Positions 1 through 8,675 of a stretch of 64,000 nt of DNA are shown piece by piece. The stretch comes from Primorskyibacter flagellatus (lineage in GTDB: Bacteria > Pseudomonadota > Alphaproteobacteria > Rhodobacterales > Rhodobacteraceae). Where the stretch lies: contig NZ_BMFJ01000003.1 of the NCBI RefSeq assembly GCF_014638275.1, positions 171,795 to 235,794 of the forward strand, in the 5' to 3' direction. The notes below the pieces were generated by a model. It saw only the letters and a list, made by a program, of their open reading frames with translations. It did no database searches and had not been told where the DNA came from. Every line of letters begins with the position of its first letter. Position 1 is the stretch's first letter. Both the position numbers and the translations under genes were made by a program.

Positions 1-153
1 TCACCGGATTTAAGACGAGGCGAAGGGCTGTCGCCTCGGATGGTATGACGAAATCAAGCCTCGGTGGGACCGAAGGGCAATGATAACAGCGGATTGTTAT
101 GGGACGCTGCGATCCACGGTCTCTAATGCAGGTTTGGTGCAGAGGACAACGTC

Positions 154-900
154 TTAGTAGTTCACCTGCTCGAACCCGTAATTGCCCTCATAGTCTCGCC
201 AGTCGACGAACACCGAGCGGTGATAGATGGAGGGGCAATGATCGCCCCAACGTTCCAAGCCGACATGCGCCTCGGGCAACGCGGCGACGGACGAACGAGA
301 CCAGTAAAAATCGCCCTGGATTCCATAGGAACCGAGAAGGACTGTTTCGAAACGGCTGCAATCGCTGTCGCGGGATTCGTGTTGGCGCGCATACCGAACA
401 TCGAAGACACGGATCGAGCGGATGAAGTTGAACTCCGGTCCACTGATGTCGATGTCGGCTCGGTCCTGGATCAGATGTAACGCAAACCCGTCAGGGTGAG
501 GTAGTGGCTCGACGCCTTTCGACCGCACGACGGCAGGCAAGAGGGCGCCAGCTTTTTCGGGGTCAGATTCCGCGAGGTTCTGGGGCAGGGTAGAAGCGTT
601 GGAGAAGAGGATGTCAATGACACGCCGAGTGCGACCGGGGTCGTCTACAGGTTCGAAGGAGGCCCCCATGGGGCAACGCCAGATCTGGAGGGGAGGCTCG
701 ACAGGCCATGGCGTGATCCGTCGTATGAACTCTGCACGTGCCCGCGAACAGGGCTCTGATGCCGGCCAGCCGCCGGAGAGGCAGAGCAGGATGGCGCAAT
801 CGATCGGGTAGGTCTGCGCCGACGCGCTGTTTCCACCTCCGCTCAGCGAGGCCGTTCCCGCGACGACAGCGAGAAAAAAATAACGAAGGAAATTGCGCAT
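154..900 (-). CDS. Secreted hypothetical protein
   Basis: About 248 residues from the ATG at 900; a TTG two codons upstream is an alternative start, and the ribosome site is weak. The N-terminus is a clear Sec signal peptide: a short basic start (MRNFLRYFF), a hydrophobic core, and a likely cut after ASA near residue 28. The mature part has several Cys (DCAILLCLSGGWP, then PCSRARAEF) and a Trp/Pro-rich stretch (ITPWPVEPPLQIWRCP), suggesting a small disulphide-bonded periplasmic protein. I recall similar uncharacterised proteins in Rhodobacteraceae but cannot name a family. It stands alone on the minus strand with no neighbour that suggests a role. Confidence 0.7.
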   Translation of the reverse strand: MRNFLRYFFLAVVAGTASLSGGGNSASAQTYPIDCAILLCLSGGWPASEPCSRARAEFIRRITPWPVEPPLQIWRCPMGASFEPVDDPGRTRRVIDILFSNASTLPQNLAESDPEKAGALLPAVVRSKGVEPLPHPDGFALHLIQDRADIDISGPEFNFIRSIRVFDVRYARQHESRDSDCSRFETVLLGSYGIQGDFYWSRSSVAALPEAHVGLERWGDHCPSIYHRSVFVDWRDYEGNYGFEQVNY

Positions 901-1007
901 ATCCAAGAGCTCGATTGACTGTGATGCAGAATCTGAGGATTACGATAATATACTATCGTCGAGCGGTCAAATTCGAATTTTTGTAACTGTCTTGGAGCGC
1001 CTTGATG

Positions 1008-1262
1008 CTAAAGCAGATCGGCTGAGCCCCTGAGCGACAGCTCCTCCAAAAGGTCAGTAACCTCATCGGTGGTGACAGTCTTTGCATTCGCAATCGTGTT
1101 CCGGCTTAACGGGGGATCGATATGGTGTGCCGTACGTTTGGGATCGAGCCAGAGGATGGACAGTTCTGACGTATTCCAGCGATAGACCCAACCAACGGTT
1201 CGATCACTGCGACCGTCAACAAGCCGCGCGACCGGAACCGCTTCTTCCTTTTCGATGCTCAC
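1008..1262 (-). CDS. Small hypothetical protein
   Basis: An open frame runs from 1406 to 1008. The C-terminal 85 residues look coding (charged start IEKEEAVPVARLVDGRSD, then a WVYRWNT segment and an acidic TDEVTDLLEELSL end), while the first 48 residues look like low-grade non-coding translation. I therefore prefer a GTG start at 1262, which has a modest purine-rich stretch upstream. No family was recognised. It could also be the tail of a longer, decayed gene. The 907-1007 gap holds nothing I recognise. Confidence 0.4.
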   Translation of the reverse strand: MSIEKEEAVPVARLVDGRSDRTVGWVYRWNTSELSILWLDPKRTAHHIDPPLSRNTIANAKTVTTDEVTDLLEELSLRGSADLL

Positions 1263-1470
1263 CGGTTCGTGTCCGCCTTTTCTGCTTCGGTTCTTCAGTC
1301 CTATTCGGCTGGGACGTTCCCGTGATCTGATCTCGGTTGAACTTATTCCTGGCTCGTTAAAAAGGGGCGACACCGACCGCGTCGGTGCCGCCAGAGGTTC
1401 GCCCACAGGGAGGTGGTAGAGGGCGAAACCTATTGAAAATAGGGGAATTTCATGTTGCGCATAATCAATC

Positions 1471-2304
1471 TTATGTTAATTTCCAGACTCCGCCATCTTG
1501 TACCACCCGCGACTCAGACAACAGCTTCTCCAGATGCGCCGCAACGTTTCGTCCTGCGGCCATTGCGATATGTGGGTCGGTTTTCTGGTAGACGGAAGCG
1601 GCGATATTCTGGACCGAATCCGGGGTGTTTGAGAGGTGGGCGAGGATCTCCGCCTCGCGACGCATGCGGTTGGAAAGCAACCGTTTGACGTAAGGTTGCG
1701 GATCCCGGAGTATAGGTCCGTGCCCCGGAAAGTAGATCCTATCGTCGCGCTCAATCAGCCGCTGTAGCTGCGCGCAGTAGTCGTGCATGTTTCCGTCAGG
1801 GGGGCTGACGATCGAACTGTTCCAACTCATAACGTGGTCGCCCGTGAAGAGCACTCCGTCAGGTCTCGCGAAACAAAGGTGGTCGCTCGCGTGACCAGGT
1901 GTGTGCAGGACGGTAAGACCGGCAATGACCTGTCCGTCCTCCAGAAACCGGTCAGGTCGAAATGCATCGTCAGGGAATGCCCGTGAGGCATAAACAGGTG
2001 CGTCTGTCCGTGCTCGCAGGGCTGGGACGACTCCAAAATGATCAGAATGGTGGTGTGTGAGCAGAATCCCGGATGGTTTGGCCCCCAAATTTTCGATGAT
2101 TGCCCCGAAATGTGTACTGTCTTCTGCTGGGCCGGGGTCGATTATGAACCGACCATCAGGCGTATCAATGATGTAGCTATTTGTCCCGTGGTAGGTCATC
2201 TTTCCGGGATTGTTCGCGACGATCCTCAGAATTCCAGGGGCCAATTCGACTCCCTTCGCGCGGCAAGGCTCCGGCTCTGAGAAAAATATGCTGCTTCTTT
2301 TCAT
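1471..2304 (-). CDS. MBL-fold metallo-hydrolase (LACTB2-like)
   Basis: 277 residues from ATG 2304; an in-frame start at 2358 adds residues that do not look conserved. The metallo-beta-lactamase fold is shown by the ligand series THHHSDH (residues 83-89), HTPGH, TGDH and FPGHGP, which binds two metal ions, probably zinc. The C-terminal 70 residues resemble the winged-helix tail of LACTB2-type hydrolases. The substrate is unknown; in catabolic clusters such proteins are often thioester or ester hydrolases. It is separated from bioY by about 190 nt that contains a perfect 8-bp inverted repeat, so it probably has its own promoter. Confidence 0.85.
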   Translation of the reverse strand: MKRSSIFFSEPEPCRAKGVELAPGILRIVANNPGKMTYHGTNSYIIDTPDGRFIIDPGPAEDSTHFGAIIENLGAKPSGILLTHHHSDHFGVVPALRARTDAPVYASRAFPDDAFRPDRFLEDGQVIAGLTVLHTPGHASDHLCFARPDGVLFTGDHVMSWNSSIVSPPDGNMHDYCAQLQRLIERDDRIYFPGHGPILRDPQPYVKRLLSNRMRREAEILAHLSNTPDSVQNIAASVYQKTDPHIAMAAGRNVAAHLEKLLSESRVVQDGGVWKLT

Positions 2305-2324
2305 TGTGTGCGACCAGGTATTGA

Positions 2325-2346
2325 TTGCGAACAATTTGGTTCGCAA
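2325..2346. promoter_or_regulatory. Inverted repeat upstream of MBL hydrolase
   Basis: TTGCGAAC-AATTTG-GTTCGCAA is a perfect 8-bp inverted repeat with a 6-nt spacer, 21 nt upstream of the MBL hydrolase start on the minus strand. The position suits a repressor operator. It is unlike the CTAAC-N4-GTTAG motif found elsewhere in the window. A transcript-end hairpin for bioY is the alternative, but no T-run follows. Confidence 0.45.
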
Positions 2347-2490
2347 AGTTTTGCGCATTGCTCTCGCATGGCGCCGGAAACCTCAGGCTGGCGTCCGGTG
2401 CCTGTCAAATCCGGCATCGGACTATTTCAACTTACATTGGACCAGGCCCGTATGAGACTGAAACAGTCTGATACAGTCTTGGGCTGGCAG

Positions 2491-3057
2491 TCACACAGCG
2501 CGGCGATTATGGTAAGCAGTATACAGAACTACAGCAATTGTCGCCTTCGTCAGATCCCCGAGAAGGAACGGGTAAAGACCGGCGTTCAGCAACTTTTCGC
2601 CATAGCCGACAAAGCCACCCAACCAGAGCAGCCCTGCGCAATACATGACTATCGAACCCAAAAAGACCGCGACAGATGCTCTGAACGCAGGCCGAAGTCC
2701 TTGCAGTGCTTGAACAATCCACCCGGCGGCGGCCGCCGCAAGTGCGAAGCCTACCAAGTATCCGCCTGTGGGACCCGCAATATACGCCGGTCCGGCCAGA
2801 GCCGGAGGCGTGCCTGCGAAGACCGGCAGGCCAAGCAGACCTTCAAAAAGGTATGTCACAACAACAAGACTACTGCGCACCGGCCCCAGGAAAAGGCCCA
2901 GACCCAAGACAACCAGGGTTTGTGTAGACATGGGAACCGGGTAGAACGGCACCACGATTTTGGCGGATAGTGTCAGAAGAATTGTGCCGACGAGAATTAT
3001 CGAGATCTCTTGGGTAAGTTTTGCGAGTGTTTGGCTTTGAGTGGTTTCCAGATTCAT
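2491..3057 (-). CDS. bioY: BioY biotin transporter (ECF S component)
   Basis: 188 residues, a normal BioY length, with about six hydrophobic segments. Family hallmarks include VPFYPVPMSTQTLVVLGLG near residues 35-55 and the glycine-rich AGPTGGYLVGF segment. BioY is the integral-membrane substrate-binding component for biotin; it works alone or with the BioMN energising module, which is not in this window. It starts 48 nt after the acyl-CoA dehydrogenase with an AAGGA ribosome site, and appears to be the last gene of the carboxylase operon. The obvious logic is biotin supply for the three biotin-dependent carboxylases encoded here. Confidence 0.93.
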   Translation of the reverse strand: MNLETTQSQTLAKLTQEISIILVGTILLTLSAKIVVPFYPVPMSTQTLVVLGLGLFLGPVRSSLVVVTYLFEGLLGLPVFAGTPPALAGPAYIAGPTGGYLVGFALAAAAAGWIVQALQGLRPAFRASVAVFLGSIVMYCAGLLWLGGFVGYGEKLLNAGLYPFLLGDLTKATIAVVLYTAYHNRRAV

Positions 3058-3105
3058 CTTTTTCGTCCTTGTTTCTGTAGATTGTTAATTTTTTGGATAG
3101 TAAGC

Positions 3106-4272
3106 TCACATGCGCTTGGCGACTTCTTCCAACATGACTTCGCTCGCCCCGCCGCCGATGGCCTGCACACGGGCATCGCGTGACATGCGTTCCACCGGTG
3201 TTTCGCGCATATAACCCATACCGCCGTGAAACTGGACGCAGTCATAAAGCACGCTGTTCACCAGTTCGCCGCAATAGGCTTTGACCATCGAGACCTCTTT
3301 CACGCAGTCACCGCCCGCGGCATCCAGACCGGCGGCGTGATAGACCAGCTGACGTCCTGCAGCGATCCGCGTCTGACAGTCGGCCAGCCGTTGGCGCACG
3401 GCCTGCTTGTCCCACAGAACGCCGCCAAAGGCCCTGCGCTGCTTGACATAATCCACGGTCATGTCCAGCGCGGTTTGCGCTTCGGCACAGGCCATCGCAC
3501 CCAGCACAATGCGTTCGTTCTGGAAGTTCTTCATTACCGAATAGAAACCGCGGTTGACCTCGCCCAAGACGTTTTCGGCCGGGATACGGACATCTTCGAA
3601 GATCAGTTCGGCAGTGTCCGAGCACAGCCAGCCGGTCTTGTTCAACGCCCGTCCGACCGAAAAGCCCGGCGTGCCTTTTTCGACCGCAAATATGGTGATC
3701 CCGCGCGACCCCTTGGCATCCGGATCGGTCTTGGCACCGACAAAGTAGAGATCGCCATGCACGCCGTTGGTGATGAACATCTTGGTGCCGTTCAGCACCC
3801 AATCCGACCCGTCCCGCACCGCGCGGGAGCGCATGCCCGCCACGTCCGAGCCCGCGCCCGGTTCGGTCACAGCAACGGCGGTGATCATTTCGCCCGAGAC
3901 GATCGACGGCATCCAGCGCGCCTTCTGTTCGGGCGTGCCGGCGTTTTCCAGATGCGGCGAGGCCATGTCGGTGTGGACCAGAACCGTGGCCGAGAACCCG
4001 CCGAAAGTGGATCGCCCGACCTCTTCGGCCAAAACCACGCTGGACATCACGTCCAGCCCCGCGCCGCCATACTGTTCGTCATAGCGCATCCCCAGCACGC
4101 CGAGATCACCCATCCGGCGCAGCACGTCGCGGGGTACCTTGCCCTGCTCCTCCCAAGGCTCGGCCTTGGCGGTCACCTCGGCTTCAATGAACCGGCGCAA
4201 CTGGTTGCGGATCATCTCGAGGTCTTCGTTGAACGGGCCGGTGACCTGAGTAATGCTGTCTTGTCTGGTCAT
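3106..4272 (-). CDS. Acyl-CoA dehydrogenase
   Basis: 388 residues. The FAD-binding segment is TEPGAGSD, and the C-terminal helix ends IGGGASEVMLEEVAKRM. The usual catalytic Glu of medium-chain enzymes (YEGT) is replaced by GGGAS, but a Glu is present in the helix-G motif NFQNERIVLG, where isovaleryl- and long-chain enzymes keep theirs, so it should be active. ATG 4272 overlaps the carboxylase stop (ATGA) and has an AGAGGA site. In liu and atu operons the equivalent gene makes isovaleryl- or citronellyl-CoA dehydrogenase; the position here suggests the oxidation step before carboxylation of a branched acyl-CoA. Confidence 0.92.
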   Translation of the reverse strand: MTRQDSITQVTGPFNEDLEMIRNQLRRFIEAEVTAKAEPWEEQGKVPRDVLRRMGDLGVLGMRYDEQYGGAGLDVMSSVVLAEEVGRSTFGGFSATVLVHTDMASPHLENAGTPEQKARWMPSIVSGEMITAVAVTEPGAGSDVAGMRSRAVRDGSDWVLNGTKMFITNGVHGDLYFVGAKTDPDAKGSRGITIFAVEKGTPGFSVGRALNKTGWLCSDTAELIFEDVRIPAENVLGEVNRGFYSVMKNFQNERIVLGAMACAEAQTALDMTVDYVKQRRAFGGVLWDKQAVRQRLADCQTRIAAGRQLVYHAAGLDAAGGDCVKEVSMVKAYCGELVNSVLYDCVQFHGGMGYMRETPVERMSRDARVQAIGGGASEVMLEEVAKRM

Positions 4273-6272
4273 GTGTTTTCCTCTGGATCGAGTTTGATAA
4301 GTGGGGCGTGCCCGGCGACCGTATCGCCGGGTGCACAATAGATTTCAGTCACCACGCCCGCGACCGGCGCGGGCAGGCTTTGCAACAGCTTCATGGCCTC
4401 AAGCACCACCAGCGTGTCTCCGGCTTTGACGCGATCGCCGAGTGCGACGCGCACCTCGGCCACGGCGCCGGGCATGGGTGCGGACAACAGGTCAGCGACG
4501 CCAGACCCGCCGGTGGCACGTTGCAGATGCTGGTCTTCCAGCGTACGCAGGTCTGTCGCGGTCATTCCAGCAGGGGTTTGCAGGTGCACTCGCCAGTGAC
4601 TCGGCGCGCGCACGACGTAAGCGATGCGCGAAAACGGAACCCCGTCGATGCGTCCGCTCAGACGGCATCCTGTTAAAGCGGCACTCTCGACCGTGATGGT
4701 CTGGCCGTCCGGTTGAATGGCAGTCAACCCCGACCCGGAGCCGTACATGCGGATCGGTTCGTCTTTGGTTGTGTCCCAATAGAAGGCCGCGCCGGACTGT
4801 CGCGCAGGGGCTGTGAGTCGCCATGACCCTAGGCTTTCCCAGGGCGACGCGCCCGCCGGCACGAGACGCAGATGCAGCGCCATCGCGGCAAAGGCCATGT
4901 CCCGGTGATCAGCGGACGATTCAGTCCAGCCGCCTGGAAACATCTCGGGCAGGTACGAGGTATGGTGACGGAACGCCGCAAAATCCGGGTGTGCCAGTAA
5001 CGCGCGTTGATAGGCCAGGTTCAGGCCGACGCCGCCGACGGCAAAAGCATCGATCGCGGTGATCGCCCGGCGGATCGCCCCGGTCCGATCCGGCGCGTGG
5101 ACGATCAGCTTGGCAATCATGGAATCGTAGTGGTGGCCGACGACCGAACCGCACTCTACCCCAGTGTCCAGCCGCACATCCGCAGGCGGCGCCCAAAGGG
5201 TGATCTCGCCCGTTTCGGGGTGAAAATTCTCGGCCGGGTTTTCGGCGGCGATGCGGATTTCAATGGCGTGCCCGTCAAACTGCACATCGCCTTGCGTCAG
5301 CGCCAGCGGCTCGCCCCGCGCGATGCGCAACTGCCATTCGACCAGATCGATGCCGGTGATCGCCTCGGTCACGGGGTGTTCCACCTGCAACCGGGTATTC
5401 ATTTCCAGAAAGTAGTATTCACCGCGCCCGGGGTCATAGAGGTATTCCACCGTCCCGGCGGAGCGATAGCCGATCGCCTGCGCCAACCGCACCGCTGCCG
5501 CACGCATTCGGTCGCGCACAGCCTCGGGAAGATCGGCGGCGGGGGCTTCTTCGATCAGCTTTTGGTGGTTGCGTTGCAGCGAACAATCGCGGTCGCCCAG
5601 ATGCAGCACGGTGCCGTGAGTGTCGCCCAGAACCTGCACTTCGACGTGGCGGGCACGGGGCGCATAGCGTTCGAGGAACACCGCCGGATCGCCGAAGGCG
5701 CTCTGCGCTTCGGCCCGGGCAGATGCAATCGCTTCGGGTGCGTCGCCCAGATCGGAGACAAGCCGCATCCCGCGTCCGCCGCCGCCGGCGCTGGCCTTGA
5801 CCAGAAAGGGGGTGCCAAGCGCCTCGGCCTCTTGCAGCAGGCGCGCGTCGGACTGATCCTCGCCGCGATAGCCGGGCAGGACGGGCACGCCTGCGGCTTC
5901 GGCGGCAGCCTTGGCCTCGATCTTGGAGCCCATCCGCGCGATAGCGTCGGGTTCCGGCCCGATGAACACAAGGCCCGCCGCCTCGACCGCCGCCGCGAAA
6001 CCGGCATTCTCAGACAGAAAACCATATCCCGGGTGCACCGCACCCGCGCCCGTCGCCCGCGCGGCCTCAAGGATGGCCTCGACGTTCAAATAACTGTCTG
6101 ACGGGGCGGCCCCACCGATGCAGACGGCATGATCGGCCTCGGCCACGAAGGGCGCGTCGCGGTCCGCGTCCGAAAACACCGCTACGCTTTCCAGCCCCAG
6201 TTTGCGGCACCCGCGCTGGATGCGCCGGGCAATCTCGCCCCGGTTGGCGATCAGAACGCGGGTGAAGCTCAT
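4269..6272 (-). CDS. Acyl-CoA carboxylase alpha subunit (BC-BCCP fusion)
   Basis: 667 residues. Biotin carboxylase occupies roughly residues 1-450, starting FTRVLIANRGEIARR, with ATP-grasp loop GGGGRGMRLV and the active-site stretch EMNTRLQVEHPVTE. A linker of about 120 residues follows, then a C-terminal biotinyl domain with VLEAMKL, biotin lysine near residue 628. It carboxylates its own biotin with ATP and bicarbonate and passes the carboxyl group to the beta subunit at 7073-8671. The layout is that of methylcrotonyl-, geranyl- and propionyl-CoA carboxylases. ATG 6272 overlaps the hydratase stop (ATGA), which fixes the start; upstream in-frame Met codons lie inside the hydratase gene. Confidence 0.94.
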   Translation of the reverse strand: MSFTRVLIANRGEIARRIQRGCRKLGLESVAVFSDADRDAPFVAEADHAVCIGGAAPSDSYLNVEAILEAARATGAGAVHPGYGFLSENAGFAAAVEAAGLVFIGPEPDAIARMGSKIEAKAAAEAAGVPVLPGYRGEDQSDARLLQEAEALGTPFLVKASAGGGGRGMRLVSDLGDAPEAIASARAEAQSAFGDPAVFLERYAPRARHVEVQVLGDTHGTVLHLGDRDCSLQRNHQKLIEEAPAADLPEAVRDRMRAAAVRLAQAIGYRSAGTVEYLYDPGRGEYYFLEMNTRLQVEHPVTEAITGIDLVEWQLRIARGEPLALTQGDVQFDGHAIEIRIAAENPAENFHPETGEITLWAPPADVRLDTGVECGSVVGHHYDSMIAKLIVHAPDRTGAIRRAITAIDAFAVGGVGLNLAYQRALLAHPDFAAFRHHTSYLPEMFPGGWTESSADHRDMAFAAMALHLRLVPAGASPWESLGSWRLTAPARQSGAAFYWDTTKDEPIRMYGSGSGLTAIQPDGQTITVESAALTGCRLSGRIDGVPFSRIAYVVRAPSHWRVHLQTPAGMTATDLRTLEDQHLQRATGGSGVADLLSAPMPGAVAEVRVALGDRVKAGDTLVVLEAMKLLQSLPAPVAGVVTEIYCAPGDTVAGHAPLIKLDPEENT

Positions 6273-7063
6273 TTCACCCGCCATGACGGAACGCCCTTGT
6301 TGATGAAGCTGTTGATGCCTTCGATACCTTCCTCCGTCTCCCACGCATCGGCCAGCCGGTCGGCGGTGTAGATCATGTTGGTCTCCAGATCGTGGGACGC
6401 GACATAGGCGATCAGCGCCTTGGTATCGGCCACGGCACCCGGCGCGGCCTGAAGGTGATCATGCACCACCCGGTTCACCGTGGCGTCCAAGTCGCCCGGC
6501 GCGACAACTTCGGTCAACAGACCGATCCGCTCGGCGCGGGCGGTGTCGAACAACGCCCCCGACAGCATGGTCTCACGCGAATGCACCTTGCCGATGCGGG
6601 CCACCACGTAAGGCGATATATTCGCGGGCAGAAGGCCCAGCTTGACCTCGGTCAGACCGAAGCGCGCGCCTTCGGCGCCGATGGTGTAGTCGCAGACGGA
6701 AATCATGCCGACACCGCCACCGTAAGCCGGACCGTTGATCCTCCCGATCAAGGGTTTGGGCAGCGTGTCAAGACGGCGCAACAGCCGCGCCAGCGTGGCG
6801 CTTTGTGCGACCCTTTCACTACGGGTTTTCTCGACATTAGAGGCGAACCAGTTGAAGTCGCCGCCCGCGCAGAAGCTCTTGCCCGCGCCGGTCAGGACCA
6901 CAATACGCACATCGTCATCTGCAGCCAGCTTTTCGGCGGCATCGTATAGCTCTGCGATCAATTCGCCATTCAGCGCATTGTGTTTGTCGGGGCGGTTGAG
7001 CGTCAGCGTGGCGACGCCACGCGCATCGGTTTCGATAAGGATCGTGTTGTAGGTATTGGTCAA
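6269..7063 (-). CDS. Methylglutaconyl-CoA hydratase-like (LiuC/AtuE type)
   Basis: 264 residues, crotonase fold: oxyanion-hole segment SFCAGGDFNWF and a glycine-rich GPAYGGGVG turn. The segment FGLTEVKLGLLPANISPYV carries the first catalytic Glu and matches the style of 3-methylglutaconyl-CoA and isohexenylglutaconyl-CoA hydratases. The second Glu is plausible in HSRETMLSG. Its place between the two carboxylase subunits is as in liu and atu operons, where it hydrates the carboxylation product. The exact substrate depends on the carboxylase. It starts 10 nt after the carboxyltransferase stop. Confidence 0.88.
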   Translation of the reverse strand: MTNTYNTILIETDARGVATLTLNRPDKHNALNGELIAELYDAAEKLAADDDVRIVVLTGAGKSFCAGGDFNWFASNVEKTRSERVAQSATLARLLRRLDTLPKPLIGRINGPAYGGGVGMISVCDYTIGAEGARFGLTEVKLGLLPANISPYVVARIGKVHSRETMLSGALFDTARAERIGLLTEVVAPGDLDATVNRVVHDHLQAAPGAVADTKALIAYVASHDLETNMIYTADRLADAWETEEGIEGINSFINKGVPSWRVK

Positions 7064-7072
7064 CTTGAAGCC

Positions 7073-8671
7073 TCACATTCTGAATACAGGCGTATGGCGA
7101 CCGGCTTCGGGCACCGATGTCACGATGGCCAGACACAGGCCAAGGATATCGCGGGTTTGCGCGGGTTCGATCAGCCCGTCATCCCAAAGCCGCGAGGTGG
7201 CATAATAGGGATCGGACTGTTCACCGTACTGGGCCCGAACCTGCTCCTCGATCAGCTTCATGTCGGCCTCCATCTTGCCCGGGTCGCCCCCTTTCTGGCG
7301 GCGCAGTTCCAGCATCACATTTGTGGCGATGTCGGCAGACATGGTGGCCAGTTCCGCCGTGGGCCAGGCAAAGAGAAAATTCGGGGCGAAACCACGTCCG
7401 CACATGCCGTAGTTGCCTGCCCCGTATGAGCCGCCCAAGAGGACCGACAGGCGCGGCACCTTGGCAACCGACATGGCATAGACCAGCTTGGCGCTGTCTT
7501 TGGCAATGCCGCCGCGCTCGGCTTCGGTGCCGACCATGAAGCCCGAGATGTTGTGGAGGAACAAAAGCGGGATGTTGCGTTGATCGCACATCGACACGAA
7601 TTGCGCGCCCTTGAGCGAACTGTCGGACACAAGCGCCCCATTATTTGCGAGAATGCCCACTCGATAGCCGTGAATCCGCGCGGTGCCGCAGACCAGCGTC
7701 TCACCCCATCCGGGCTTGAATTCGCGGAATTCGCCGGCGTCGATCATGCGCAGCAGAACCTCGCGCATGTCATAGGGCTGTTTGCGATCGGCGCTGATGA
7801 CGCCAAGCAGTTCCTCTGGGTTGCGCGCCGGCGGCGCGCAGGTTGCATCGGGACCCATCGGGCGCGACAGGCCCAGTTCGGATACGATGTCGCGCATCAG
7901 AGCAAGCGCATGATACTCGTCCTCGGCCAGATGGTCAGACACACCGGAGACGCGCGAATGCATCTCGGCCCCCCCCAATGTTTCTCCATCAACCTCTTCG
8001 TTGATCGCCACCTTGACGATCGAGGGGCCGCCCAGATGGATGCGTGCGTTGCCGCGTACCATGATGACTTCGTCCGACAGGGCCGGGATATAGGCCCCAC
8101 CGGCCGTGCAGCCTCCAAAGACCGCCGAGATCTGCGGCAGGCCGCTCGCGGACATGTTGGTTTGACGATAAAAGGAATTGCCGAAATGGCGGGCATCGGG
8201 GAAAACCCGGTCCTGCTCTGGCAGATAGGCACCGCCGCAATCCACCAGATAGAGGCAGGGCAGCCGGTTCTCGGCTGCGATTTCCTGGGCGCGGATGTGT
8301 TTCTGCACGGTTTCGTGATAGAAGGACCCACCCTTCACTGTCGCATCGTTGGCGATCACAACGCAGGGCAGCCCGTGGACGATCCCGATACCGGTCACGA
8401 TCCCCGCACCGGGCACCTCGCCCCCGTATTGACCGTAGGCGGCAAGCGACGACAGCTCAAGAAACGCAGTGCCCGGATCCACCAGCAGGTCGATCCGTTC
8501 GCGGACCAACAGCTTGCCGCGCTTGCGATGCCGCGCGACCATATCGGGGCGGCCGCCAGCCGTTGCTTCGGCGATCCGCGCACGCAGCGTTTCGACGCGC
8601 TCGCTTTGTGCGGCGTGGTTGCGGGTGTAGGTCTCTGATGCGGTCAGCACCGCTGTTTCAAGACGTGCCAT
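7073..8671 (-). CDS. Acyl-CoA carboxylase beta subunit (carboxyltransferase)
   Basis: 532 residues. The N-terminal carboxyltransferase half has VPGAGIVTGIG, ANDATVKGGSFYHET and CTAGGAYIPALSD; the C-terminal half has NNGALVSDSSLKGAQF, FLHNISGFMVGTEAE and SYGAGNYGMCGRGF. This is the pattern of methylcrotonyl/geranyl-CoA carboxylase beta subunits, which move CO2 from biotin to a beta-methyl enoyl-CoA. ATG 8671 lies 4 nt after the tetR stop, so the gene is co-transcribed with its probable regulator. Partner: the alpha subunit at 4269-6272. Confidence 0.94.
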   Translation of the reverse strand: MARLETAVLTASETYTRNHAAQSERVETLRARIAEATAGGRPDMVARHRKRGKLLVRERIDLLVDPGTAFLELSSLAAYGQYGGEVPGAGIVTGIGIVHGLPCVVIANDATVKGGSFYHETVQKHIRAQEIAAENRLPCLYLVDCGGAYLPEQDRVFPDARHFGNSFYRQTNMSASGLPQISAVFGGCTAGGAYIPALSDEVIMVRGNARIHLGGPSIVKVAINEEVDGETLGGAEMHSRVSGVSDHLAEDEYHALALMRDIVSELGLSRPMGPDATCAPPARNPEELLGVISADRKQPYDMREVLLRMIDAGEFREFKPGWGETLVCGTARIHGYRVGILANNGALVSDSSLKGAQFVSMCDQRNIPLLFLHNISGFMVGTEAERGGIAKDSAKLVYAMSVAKVPRLSVLLGGSYGAGNYGMCGRGFAPNFLFAWPTAELATMSADIATNVMLELRRQKGGDPGKMEADMKLIEEQVRAQYGEQSDPYYATSRLWDDGLIEPAQTRDILGLCLAIVTSVPEAGRHTPVFRM

Positions 8672-8675
8672 GAAG

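Noticed and set aside
5007..8638. Long plus-strand frames at 5007-6101 and 7553-8638
   Set aside because: They lie opposite the biotin carboxylase and carboxyltransferase genes and are antisense shadows.
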